A stretch of DNA of 64,000 bases from an uncultured Lachnospiraceae bacterium. Lineage in GTDB: Bacteria; Bacillota; Clostridia; Lachnospirales; Lachnospiraceae. Each line of letters starts with the position of its first letter. Position 1 is the stretch's first letter. The stretch lies in assembly GCA_900317555.1 (NCBI GenBank), contig ONHF01000003.1, positions 82,329-146,328 of the forward strand, in the 5' to 3' direction. Below the pieces are notes generated by a model. That model was not told the origin of the DNA. It did not search any database and was given only the letters and a program-made list of their open reading frames with translations. Both the position numbers and the translations under genes were made by a program. Below are positions 34,452-42,783 of this stretch, in pieces.

Positions 34452-36914
34452 TTATTTGTCCTCCTTACCGCTGATCTTGCGCAGGTATTTCCTGTTCTCG
34501 CTGCTATTTTTGAAAAATCCTCCGATTACACCGCCAAGTCCCCGGAAGAAATGGCCGTTTACCATGAGGACAATGCTCTCCACCATGGACATCGAAACCA
34601 TGCCGCCTGTCATCTTCGCGATCGCCCGAAACGGCATGTTGTACTGGAACATGGTGTTCAGATCCGGCACGCCGCCGGCTTCCTGCGATTTCCTGAGCTT
34701 GTTGTCAAGCACCTTGTAGATCTTCCTCGCAAGGCCGCTCTTCGCGTAATACATCTGGCAGAGCGCGTCGTTGATGCCGATACTGTCATGATTCCATGCG
34801 CCGGAAGGAACCGCATGTCCTAAAATCTGTGCAAACTCCGCGTCGCTGATCTTGGAAACATCCGCCGTATAGTAAGGAACAATCTTGTCCGCATCGTACG
34901 GAAGCTCCCGCATTGTTCCCTCCTTCACAAGATCCGCGCTTAATAGGATCTGCCTTGAATTGCAGCCGATGCTGATCATGTATGTTCCGCCCTCGATTTC
35001 CCAGCGGTTTGTGCGGATGTTCCAGAAGCGGAATGTTTTGTCGTCAAACGGGATCGTAACCGTCTTCTCTTCGCCGGCTTTAAGGAACACCTTGCGGAAG
35101 CCCTTGAGCTCTCTCTTTGCCCGGAAAACTCTCGCGTCCCGCATGCCGACATAGAGCTGCGCGACCTCGGCGCCGTCGTATCTGCCGGTGTTTTTCAGCT
35201 TGAAAGTCACGCCCTGATCCGTAACCGCAAGATCCGTATAACGGAATGTCGTATACGAAAGGCCGAAGCCGAACGGATAAACCACCGGAACGTCCGCGCT
35301 CTCATAGTAGCGGTAGCCGACATAAATGGCCTCGCGGTACTCGGAGCTGCGCTCGACGGCCGGATAATACGGGTACGAAGGTGTATCCTCGTACTTCTTG
35401 AGGATGGTCTCGGCAAGCTTTCCGGAAGGATTGATCTTTCCGGTCAAAACATCCATGACCGCAGAAGCCCCCGCCTGCCCCGAAAGGTATCCGTGCAGCA
35501 GGCCTTTGAAGTGGTGGTGCCAGGGCATCTCGATCGCGGAGCCCGCGCTGATGATGCCGACCGTGTTCTCATTGACCTTATGAATTTCCTGCATCAGAGC
35601 GATCTGATTCTGCGGAATCCGAAGATGTGTTCTGTCAAGTCCTTCGGACTCGGACTGCTCGTTCAGCCCGAAGAAAACCAGTACGACATCCGCGTTTTTC
35701 GCAAGCGTAATCGCTTCCTGCGTCATGTTGATGTCTTCGGTGCCGTCGCGCTTATAGCCTCTTGCCATCCCCGCGATCTGCAGATCGTAATTTCCGATCA
35801 CTTCCTTGATGGACTCCACATGCGTCGCGTTGACCATGGAAGACCCGGCGCCCTGATATCTGGGCTCAAAAGCGAAATCACCGATCACCGCGACTCTTGT
35901 GCCGCTGGCAAGCGGAAGAATCTTGTCTTCATTTTTCAGAAGGACAATGCTCTCCTGCGCGGCGCGCCTTGCGAGCTCGTGATTGCCCTTGTGCAGCGCC
36001 TCCTTATCGAGAGACGCCCGTTTCTCTTTATTAAATTTATCTGCGTTTTCCGAAAGCCGGATCACAACGTCCAGCAGCTCATCAACGCGATCGTCGATGT
36101 CACTTTGCGAAATCTTTCCGGATTTCACAGCGGCGAGAAGCTCCCGCGCAGAATCAAGGCCCGGATTGGGCATTTCCAGATTCGAGCCGTTCTTAACGCC
36201 TAGCGCGTGGTCGTTCGAAGCGCCCCAGTCCGTTACCACATAGCCGTCAAATCCCCACTCTTTCCGGAGGATGTCCATCAGAAGATGCCGGTTTTCGTTC
36301 GCGTATACACCATTTACCTCGTTGTAGCTGGACATCACGGACATCGGATGGCTTTCCTTCACCGCGATCTCGAACGCTGTCAGATAAATCTCCCGAAGCG
36401 TTCGTTCATCCAGAACAGAATTCATCGCCATACGGCGAGTCTCCTGCGAATTCACTGCAAAGTGTTTGCAGCAGGCGGAAACGCCTTCCGACTGGATGCC
36501 GCGGATTTCGGCCGCTGCCATTTTGCCGGTCAGATACGGATCTTCCGAGAAATACTCGAAGTTTCTTCCGCACAGAGGGTTGCGCTTGATGTTCATTCCG
36601 GGGCCCAGAAGCACATTGACACCTTCGGCCATGGCCTCTTTTCCAAGCCCCTCTCCGACCTGCTGTGCGAGGTCTTCATCCCAGCTGTTGCAGACCGTCG
36701 CAGAGGAGGGAAAACAAGTCGCAGGTACCGACGGATTCAGCCCCAGATGATCGCCTTCACCTGCCTGCTTGCGGATGCCGCTCGGACCGTCCGACATAAA
36801 AATCGAAGGAATCCCCAGCCGGTCAAAGTTCCAGGACTCCCATTCATTCTTTCCCGATAGAAACGCTGCTTTTTCTTCGGCAGTCATTCTGCTGATGATA
36901 TCCGCATGCTTCAT
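34452..36914 (-). CDS. Family 3 beta-glucosidase
   Basis: A soluble GH3 enzyme of 820 residues with the standard order of domains. First comes the barrel with MSDGPSGIRKQ, GRNFEYFSEDP, CCKHFAVNSQE and nucleophile Asp229 in V-V-T-D-W-G-A-S. Next is the alpha/beta domain (ESIVLLKNEDKILPL). Last is the fibronectin-III-like domain (YPFGFGLSYTTF), with a C-terminal extension. No signal peptide, so it is cytoplasmic and should act on imported oligosaccharides. The start at 36914 is set by GAGGAG. First gene of the GH3-gtrA-GH3 group; lies after the terminator of the two-component system. Confidence 0.9.
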   Translation of the reverse strand: MKHADIISRMTAEEKAAFLSGKNEWESWNFDRLGIPSIFMSDGPSGIRKQAGEGDHLGLNPSVPATCFPSSATVCNSWDEDLAQQVGEGLGKEAMAEGVNVLLGPGMNIKRNPLCGRNFEYFSEDPYLTGKMAAAEIRGIQSEGVSACCKHFAVNSQETRRMAMNSVLDERTLREIYLTAFEIAVKESHPMSVMSSYNEVNGVYANENRHLLMDILRKEWGFDGYVVTDWGASNDHALGVKNGSNLEMPNPGLDSARELLAAVKSGKISQSDIDDRVDELLDVVIRLSENADKFNKEKRASLDKEALHKGNHELARRAAQESIVLLKNEDKILPLASGTRVAVIGDFAFEPRYQGAGSSMVNATHVESIKEVIGNYDLQIAGMARGYKRDGTEDINMTQEAITLAKNADVVLVFFGLNEQSESEGLDRTHLRIPQNQIALMQEIHKVNENTVGIISAGSAIEMPWHHHFKGLLHGYLSGQAGASAVMDVLTGKINPSGKLAETILKKYEDTPSYPYYPAVERSSEYREAIYVGYRYYESADVPVVYPFGFGLSYTTFRYTDLAVTDQGVTFKLKNTGRYDGAEVAQLYVGMRDARVFRAKRELKGFRKVFLKAGEEKTVTIPFDDKTFRFWNIRTNRWEIEGGTYMISIGCNSRQILLSADLVKEGTMRELPYDADKIVPYYTADVSKISDAEFAQILGHAVPSGAWNHDSIGINDALCQMYYAKSGLARKIYKVLDNKLRKSQEAGGVPDLNTMFQYNMPFRAIAKMTGGMVSMSMVESIVLMVNGHFFRGLGGVIGGFFKNSSENRKYLRKISGKEDK

Positions 36915-36983
36915 ATACGTCTCCTCACTCGCCGTTCCGTGCAAAAAACACATAACTCTCAGGTTTCATCGTGCAGTATAAAC

Positions 36984-37054
36984 AAAAAATATCCCTTGGA
37001 ACCATACATGACACGAACAGTACGATTTCTGTCATGAATGGTTTCAAGGGATAT
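36984..37054 (-). terminator. Long-stem terminator after the two-component genes
   Basis: Arms of 25 bases (36989-37013 and 37030-37054) pair with two short mismatches around a 16-base loop. On the minus strand the stem is followed directly by TTTTTTG (plus-strand A tract 36984-36989). It separates the sensor kinase from the GH3 operon. The stem is longer than most intrinsic terminators. Confidence 0.88.
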
Positions 37055-37071
37055 CCGTCTTCCCGTAAATC

Positions 37072-38400
37072 TTATTCCTGCGCGGCCTCCGGTACCGGAA
37101 TCAGCAGCTTCATTTCGAAGAAGTTGTTTTGCAGGGCAAAACTGACACTGCCGCCATATTTCTGCGCCGTATAAGAGATGCTCTTGACGCCGAAGCCGTG
37201 ATTTTCCCTGTCCTGCTTACTGGTCACCGGCTGTCCGCCGCGGAAGCGCACCTCGTGATCGCAGTAATCGTCCACCTCGATGTAGACGAACTTTTTTCTC
37301 GGCGCAATCGTCATGTGAATCAGCCGTTTTTCCGGATCCTCCTGCGTAACCACGCTCTCGATCGCGTTGTCGAGCGCGTTTCCGAAGATCGTGCAGATAT
37401 CCGTCACATGCATGAAATCCAGCAGCTTTCCGTCGGCGACGCAGGTGAACTTGATCTTGTTGTTGCGAATAAGCGGCATTTTCTGGTCGAGGATGCCGTC
37501 CAGAACCCGGTTTCCCGTCTGCGTCTCCGGCTTGTAAGCCTGCAGCTCCTTGCTCATCGCGTCGATCCACGCAGCCCGTTTCTCGGGATCGGCTTCGGCG
37601 CGCAGGCCTGCCAGCTGGTGCTTCAAATCATGATATTTGTAATTGATCAAATCAATGCTCTCCTGATAGTTGCGGTAATGTTCGTACTGGGCTTTGAGCA
37701 TCGCGTTGATGTTCATCAGTTCCTTTTCCGCCGCTGTTTCGTATACATGACTTTGATACGCAAAAACAAACGCGAGCCCGGTCAGATCCACGAGCGTTCG
37801 GATATTGAAAATATCCGGACGGAAGTTCCCGCTGAACGGCGTCTGGATATCAAGGAATGACAGATTGCTCGCAAAGAAGGAGAGCAGCACTATCAGCATG
37901 GTCATCACAAGATCCTGCGGTCCGATCTCGATCAGAAAGTCTCCCTGATGCATCTGCTTCTCGAAAAGGAAGGCGATATAGGAAACAAGAAGATAAATCA
38001 CAGGAACAAATACAGCTCCCGCAGCGCGCGGAAGCCCCGAAACTTCTCGGAAGAAGCAGTCGATCTGCCATTCCAGCGACGCCATGAATTCCGCGATCAG
38101 AAGCGCTTTCAGCATCGTGTAGACGATGCCCCGGGAATCGCCCTCGAGCATGTAGCGCAGGTACAGAAGCATCAGTCCCATCGCCGCGAACATACAGGGA
38201 ATCCAGAAAACGTCCGGAACATCATCAGTCAGGATCAGCCAGAAGGCATCCGCTGCAAAAAAAAGTGCTGTCGCCGCGATAAACACAAGCGGCTTCCTTT
38301 TCTTTCTCGGCAGAACCACGCAGTATAAAAGACAGGCCGCGCACTCGGCGATCGCCGTATATAATCTCGGTATATCGGTATAGATTTCTGCCGAATTCAT
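37072..38400 (-). CDS. GHKL-type sensor histidine kinase (AgrC/LytS-like)
   Basis: A 442-residue membrane sensor kinase. About six hydrophobic segments fill residues 10-225, followed by the dimerisation helix N-Y-K-Y-H-D-L-K-H-Q with probable phospho-His257 and a C-terminal GHKL ATPase (I-F-G-N-A-L-D-N-A-I-E-S N box; H-G-F-G-V-K-S-I G box). It belongs to the AgrC-like class that pairs with LytTR regulators, and its partner is encoded 33 bp upstream. No agrB or agrD peptide gene was found nearby, so the signal is not known. Confidence 0.88.
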   Translation of the reverse strand: MNSAEIYTDIPRLYTAIAECAACLLYCVVLPRKKRKPLVFIAATALFFAADAFWLILTDDVPDVFWIPCMFAAMGLMLLYLRYMLEGDSRGIVYTMLKALLIAEFMASLEWQIDCFFREVSGLPRAAGAVFVPVIYLLVSYIAFLFEKQMHQGDFLIEIGPQDLVMTMLIVLLSFFASNLSFLDIQTPFSGNFRPDIFNIRTLVDLTGLAFVFAYQSHVYETAAEKELMNINAMLKAQYEHYRNYQESIDLINYKYHDLKHQLAGLRAEADPEKRAAWIDAMSKELQAYKPETQTGNRVLDGILDQKMPLIRNNKIKFTCVADGKLLDFMHVTDICTIFGNALDNAIESVVTQEDPEKRLIHMTIAPRKKFVYIEVDDYCDHEVRFRGGQPVTSKQDRENHGFGVKSISYTAQKYGGSVSFALQNNFFEMKLLIPVPEAAQE

Positions 38401-38433
38401 GGGATTGTTCCTCCGGTAATGTTTTGCATTGAT

Positions 38434-39132
38434 TCATCCCATATGCTGCGCGAGCGCTGTCAGAAATTCGTTCTTTCTGGCCCGCGCGATCAGAAGCTTC
38501 TGCCCGTGCACCAGACAGCACCCGTCCTGCACGCCGTCCACCGCATCCAGATTGACGAGATAGCCTTTGTTGCTGCGGAAAAAGCCAACCGGCGCAAGCT
38601 CCTCCTCGCGGTCCTGCATCTTTCCGCGCTCCCTGTAGTCTCCGCCTTTTGTGTGGAAAATCAGGTTGTGCCCTTCACTTTCAATATAGTAGATATCTTC
38701 TGCGATGATCCGGTATACGCCGGCCGCGCTGTTCACCGTCACAGCATGCACATCATCTTTCGGAAGGCGGTTGATTGCCCGCTGCAGCTTCTGCGCGAAC
38801 GAGAAATACGAGACCGGCTTCACTATATAATCAAGAGCGTCCACCTGATAGCCCCGGATCGCGTATTGCATCATATTGGTGATAAACATGATGATGACCT
38901 TCTGATCGAGCGCTCTGATCTTTTCGGCCGCTGTCATCCCGTCCATGAACTGCATCTGAATGTCCATCAGAATGATGTCATACTCCGGCTTATACGAAAC
39001 CGCAATATCTTCTCCGTCGCGGAAAAAGGTCAGCCGGATCTGTTCGCCGGTTTCCTTCATGAAGCGGTCCATATATTCTGCCAGCTGGTCCGCGTACAGC
39101 TGCTCATCTTCTACAATCGCGATCCGGATCAT
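38434..39132 (-). CDS. LytTR-family response regulator
   Basis: A 232-residue regulator. The receiver domain (1-120) has the acidic pocket E-D-E, phospho-acceptor Asp57 in L-M-D-I-Q-M, and V-K-P-V-S-Y. The LytTR DNA-binding domain (about 135-230) has the motifs E-D-I-Y-Y-I-E-S-E-G-H and F-F-R-S-N-K-G-Y-L-V-N-L. The start at 39132 has GGAGG upstream. It is co-transcribed with the kinase that follows and is the most likely regulator of the adjacent GH3 operon, though no clear LytTR repeat is visible there. Confidence 0.9.
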   Translation of the reverse strand: MIRIAIVEDEQLYADQLAEYMDRFMKETGEQIRLTFFRDGEDIAVSYKPEYDIILMDIQMQFMDGMTAAEKIRALDQKVIIMFITNMMQYAIRGYQVDALDYIVKPVSYFSFAQKLQRAINRLPKDDVHAVTVNSAAGVYRIIAEDIYYIESEGHNLIFHTKGGDYRERGKMQDREEELAPVGFFRSNKGYLVNLDAVDGVQDGCCLVHGQKLLIARARKNEFLTALAQHMG

Positions 39133-39216
39133 GCGGTGTCCTCCAGATTTTGCAGTGCCTGGCACTTCTGCCCGGTGCGGGCAGGTGCCTCTGCCCGTTA
39201 AATCAATGTCCGCCTG

Positions 39217-39891
39217 TCAAAACAATGTCTGCTCGTTAATAATCAGATGAAACTCCATCTGCAGATAGGCCGCGGCTCTTCTGCAAAGAAGCATCCGCTC
39301 CATGAAGATTTCCAGGAATTCCCCGATTTCTCCGTACTTGGTGTCGATCTCCAGCTTCAGCTTGATCGCCGTATGGCTCTTGTTGATCTTGAGCTGCGAC
39401 TGCGTGACGGAATAATTGACGCGGTCATGGATATCAAACGAGGCAAAGTCCTCGTTCTGCACGCGGCTCCTTCGGACATCCGACTTGTCCGCCAGAATCA
39501 GAGCCGCCGAAATCCGGCTGACCGGAACGCCCGTACCCTCGTCATGATTGCCGATCGCGCAGATAATCTTCGCGACATCCTCCGCCGGAACCTGCATGCC
39601 GCGCAGAATTTCGAATGCCATCATGGCACCGGACTGGCTGTGATCTTTCCGGTTCACAATATTGCCGATATCGTGCAGCCACGCAGCGGTCAGCGCGAGA
39701 TCAATTGTATGGTCGGAGTCGCCCAGCTCTTCGAGAATCTCCGCAGTTCGGTCGGCAACAACCTTGACATGTGCCTGCGAGTGCTCTGTGAAACCAAGCG
39801 CTTTCATGGCGATGTTCTGCTCGCTGATGTAAACCTTGACATCCGGATCATGTCTGACTTTGTTAAATAAAGGATACCTGCTCTCGTCCAT
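39217..39891 (-). CDS. HD-domain phosphohydrolase
   Basis: A 224-residue HD-superfamily protein with the metal motif spread over H-S-Q-A-H, W-L-H-D-I-G-N and A-I-G-N-H-D-E-G, indicating a metal-dependent phosphatase or nucleotide/phosphodiesterase. Substrate unknown. Start ATG at 39891 with GGAAAG. It is followed by the two-component genes with 84 bp between, and may be in the same transcript. Confidence 0.8.
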   Translation of the reverse strand: MDESRYPLFNKVRHDPDVKVYISEQNIAMKALGFTEHSQAHVKVVADRTAEILEELGDSDHTIDLALTAAWLHDIGNIVNRKDHSQSGAMMAFEILRGMQVPAEDVAKIICAIGNHDEGTGVPVSRISAALILADKSDVRRSRVQNEDFASFDIHDRVNYSVTQSQLKINKSHTAIKLKLEIDTKYGEIGEFLEIFMERMLLCRRAAAYLQMEFHLIINEQTLF

Positions 39892-39987
39892 CGTCTCTTC
39901 CTTTCGGTTCTATTCACTCTCTGTTCATCTGTCTTATTGTAACACACGGGCAAGAGACGCGGCACCGGATGGATGTTAAGGCCACGT

Positions 39988-40021
39988 AAAAACAGACGGC
40001 TCCCGAAGGAACCGCCCGCTG
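39988..40021 (-). terminator. Terminator with UUCG loop
   Basis: An 11-bp stem (39993-40003 with 40008-40018, including G-U pairs) closed by a TTCG tetraloop on the minus strand and followed by a T tract (A tract 39988-39992). It lies just after the FeoB-associated peptide gene. Confidence 0.82.
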
Positions 40022-40026
40022 TAAAA

Positions 40027-40206
40027 CTATTTCTTCAATTTGAATCTCTCCGGAATTTCGGACGGATGGCAGCAGCTGTGTGAAGGGCAGCTGCTGCAGC
40101 CACAGCCGCAGGAACCAGCGCCGGTCTTTTTGTCTCTCACAATCTTCCGGATCGCAAGTGTGACAAGACTGACGAGAATGGCAATGATAATTATATTGGC
40201 AAGCAT
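40027..40206 (-). CDS. FeoB-associated Cys-rich membrane peptide
   Basis: A 59-residue peptide with an N-terminal membrane helix (A-N-I-I-I-I-A-I-L-V-S-L-V), a basic stretch, and a cysteine cluster, G-S-C-G-C-G-C-S-S-C then S-C-C-H (Cys33, 35, 37, 40, 45, 46). This is the layout of the FeoB-associated Cys-rich proteins normally encoded after feoA/feoB. No feo gene is in the window, so it is an orphan. It may bind iron or another metal at the membrane. ATG at 40206 with AAGGAG 9 bases upstream; a terminator follows directly. Confidence 0.82.
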   Translation of the reverse strand: MLANIIIIAILVSLVTLAIRKIVRDKKTGAGSCGCGCSSCPSHSCCHPSEIPERFKLKK

Positions 40207-40356
40207 AACGCATGACTCCTTTCTTCACTTGTTAGTATAGACTAACTCAGGTGAATCCAAAAGTCAAGCAATTCCGCCCTCCTGGCAGACGCCGCCGTCC
40301 TTTTGGAAGGCGCCCGCAATCTCTCTAAAAGCCGCCTTCGTTCCCGCAGGGAGGTG

Positions 40357-40908
40357 TCAGTCCTCTTTGGAAAGAGATGAGCTCTTGCCCGCCATCTTTG
40401 AATACGCGGCAAGAAGGAGTGATCCAAGTACGCCGATAATAATGATATTGCCGAGGAAAGCAAAAATGCCCTGAATAAAGACTTTATTCGCAGGTTCCGC
40501 GTATACGAGGATATCGAGCACCGGCGCGCACAGAATCCATGCGAGTGCATTTGCGATTATCTGTACTACGTTGAAGAGCACAATGTTTTTCTTGTCAAAA
40601 CCGCCCTCGCGAACAGCGAACTTCTTGGCAAATGCGCCGATCGCGATACCGACAACCGCTTCCGGGAATACCCAGCTCCACCATACGCTTCCATAGAACA
40701 GTGCATCGCCGAGTGCGTGTCCCAAAAGGCCGATGACCGCGCCGACAAGCGGTCCGAAAATCGCGGACAGGAACGCCAGAACCGCCATACGAGGCTGCAG
40801 GGATGTGTTCGGAATTCCGATCGGAATTTGTACTTCTGTCAGCACAACAAACAGCGCGGTGCCGATGCCCATCGCGACGACTTCCTTAATGCCGAATTTC
40901 TTGTTCAT
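40357..40908 (-). CDS. ECF transporter S component (UPF0397-like)
   Basis: A 183-residue integral membrane substrate-binding subunit for a vitamin-type ECF importer. About five or six hydrophobic helices, and the family segment PNTSLQPRMAVLAFLSAIFG followed by GHALGDALFYG, match the UPF0397 branch of the PF07155 family; its ligand is not established. The ATG at 40908 is preceded by GAGGAG. The matching ATPase and T genes are divergent, 168 bp away, so this is a dedicated, group I type ECF system split over two transcripts. Confidence 0.82.
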   Translation of the reverse strand: MNKKFGIKEVVAMGIGTALFVVLTEVQIPIGIPNTSLQPRMAVLAFLSAIFGPLVGAVIGLLGHALGDALFYGSVWWSWVFPEAVVGIAIGAFAKKFAVREGGFDKKNIVLFNVVQIIANALAWILCAPVLDILVYAEPANKVFIQGIFAFLGNIIIIGVLGSLLLAAYSKMAGKSSSLSKED

Positions 40909-41027
40909 TTCCTTTACTCCTCTCACTCATAAGATAAGAAACTGTTACATTCCAAAGGATAACATTTTCCGGTACCGGAGGCTACGGATAAATTCAGCGG
41001 ACTGTCCAATTCTGGCGCGGATTATGG

Positions 41028-41047
41028 TATGATTTGACTAATGTCAA
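41028..41047 (+). promoter_or_regulatory. Possible promoter and operator of the ECF ATPase operon
   Basis: TATGAT (41028-41033) may be a -10. The dyad TTGAC-TAAT-GTCAA (41034-41047) lies directly after it, where a repressor would block transcription. There is no convincing -35, and I recognise no riboswitch in the 168-bp divergent region. Confidence 0.4.
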
Positions 41048-41076
41048 TGTAGTCTCTCAACAGAAAGGCGCACGCT

Positions 41077-42783
41077 TTGGAACCAATCATCGAGTTCAGC
41101 CACTATTCTTTCAGATACCGCTCGCAGAAAGAGCCGACACTCACCGATATCAATCTGAAGATTTATCCCGGTGAAAAAATCCTGATCACCGGCCCTTCGG
41201 GCTGCGGAAAATCGACGCTCGCGCACTGTATAAACGCACTGATTCCATGTTCTTTCGCGGGGGAAACGCAGGGGACCCTCCGGGTAGGCGGCCTTGATCC
41301 AAAAGAGGCGGGCGTCTTTGGCATGTCGAAGGTTGTCGGCACTGTTTTGCAGGACACAGACGGGCAGTTCATCGGACTGACCGTAGCGGAGGATCTCGCG
41401 TTCGCTCTTGAAAATGACGCGGTCGCGCAGGATGAAATGTTCCGTAAGGTGGACCGCGTCGCGGACATTGTCGATATGAAAAACTTTCTCCGCCACTCGC
41501 CTTCCGAGCTCTCGGGCGGACAGAAGCAGCGCGTTTCGCTGGGCGGAGTTCTTGTTGACGATGTAAAAGTGCTTCTTTTTGACGAGCCGCTCGCAAACCT
41601 TGATCCCGCGACCGGCAAACATACGATTGCCCTCATCGACGACATCCGGAAATCCCAGAATGTGACGGTTGTGATCATCGAGCATCGTGTGGAAGATGTT
41701 CTTTATAAAGATGTGGACCGGATCATCGTCATGAGCGAGGGGCGGATCGCCGCGGACATGCGTCCGGACGAACTGCTCTGCACGGACATCCTGCCTTCGC
41801 ACGGCGTCCGGGAGCCTTTGTATATTGCCGCGCTCAAACACGCCGGCTGTCGCCTCGCACCCGAAGATCATCCGCAGCATATCGAGACGATGCGTGTGGA
41901 TCGTTATACGCAGCAGGTGCAAAACTGGTTCCACGCGGCTCCCCTGCCTGTCCGGACAAATACAAATCCGGCGGCTCTCGAGCTTCGCGGTATCAGTTTT
42001 TCCTATCAGCCGGGCGAGCCTGTGCTGAACGATATCTCGTTCATGATCCGCAAGGGGGAAATGGTCAGTATTGTCGGTAAAAACGGCGCCGGCAAATCCA
42101 CAACCGCCTCGCTGATCTGTGGTTTTCACAAGCCGGACCGCGGCGAGATTCTTCTGAACGGGCAGGACATTTCCCCTCTTTCCATTAAGGAACGAGGGGA
42201 AAAGATCGGTTTTGTCATGCAAAGCCCCAATCAGATGATCAGTAAAGCCATGATTTCCGAGGAAGTAGGTCTCGGGCTTGCTGTCCGCGGCGTACCGCAG
42301 TCGGAGATAACAGAGCGTGTGAACGAGACACTCAAAATCTGCGGCCTGTATCCGATGCGGAACTGGCCGGTAAATGCCCTCAGCTTCGGACAGAAAAAGC
42401 GCGTTTCCATTGCGTCAATTCTCGTCATGCACCCTGAAATTCTGATTCTGGATGAACCGACGGCCGGTCAGGATTATCGTCATTATACCGGCATCATGGA
42501 GTTTTTAAAGCAGCTGAACGAGCAGCTCGGCCTGACCATCCTCATGATCACGCATGACATGCATCTGATGCTCGAATATACCGACAGGGCGATCGTCCTC
42601 GCGGACGGTCAGCTGATTATGGATTCCACCCCCGCAAAGGTACTGACCGACGAGAAGGCTGCGGACCGCGCCTATCTTAAAAAGACATCTTTGTATGATC
42701 TGGCAGTAAAATGCGGCCTGAAACCGGATGAATTTGCGGAACGTTTCATCGATTACGAACGCGCGGAAGGAGCAGAGAAATGA
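41077..42783 (+). CDS. ECF transporter duplicated ATPase (EcfA-A' fusion)
   Basis: A 568-residue protein with two full ABC ATPase domains in one chain. The first has Walker [10 protein letters not shown], signature LSGGQKQR and Walker B LLFDEPLANLDP. The second has Walker A GKNGAGKST, a changed signature L-S-F-G-Q-K-K-R and Walker B LILDEPTAGQD. Such fusions power ECF importers. It starts with TTG at 41077 behind AAAGG, and its end overlaps the EcfT start (ATGA). Confidence 0.88.
   Translation: MEPIIEFSHYSFRYRSQKEPTLTDINLKIYPGEKILITGPSGCGKSTLAHCINALIPCSFAGETQGTLRVGGLDPKEAGVFGMSKVVGTVLQDTDGQFIGLTVAEDLAFALENDAVAQDEMFRKVDRVADIVDMKNFLRHSPSELSGGQKQRVSLGGVLVDDVKVLLFDEPLANLDPATGKHTIALIDDIRKSQNVTVVIIEHRVEDVLYKDVDRIIVMSEGRIAADMRPDELLCTDILPSHGVREPLYIAALKHAGCRLAPEDHPQHIETMRVDRYTQQVQNWFHAAPLPVRTNTNPAALELRGISFSYQPGEPVLNDISFMIRKGEMVSIVGKNGAGKSTTASLICGFHKPDRGEILLNGQDISPLSIKERGEKIGFVMQSPNQMISKAMISEEVGLGLAVRGVPQSEITERVNETLKICGLYPMRNWPVNALSFGQKKRVSIASILVMHPEILILDEPTAGQDYRHYTGIMEFLKQLNEQLGLTILMITHDMHLMLEYTDRAIVLADGQLIMDSTPAKVLTDEKAADRAYLKKTSLYDLAVKCGLKPDEFAERFIDYERAEGAEK

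Noticed and set aside
39914-40228. Alternative minus-strand frame over the Cys-rich peptide gene
   Set aside because: It is in a different frame from the peptide at 40027-40206, which has the better ribosome site, a membrane helix and the family cysteine pattern.
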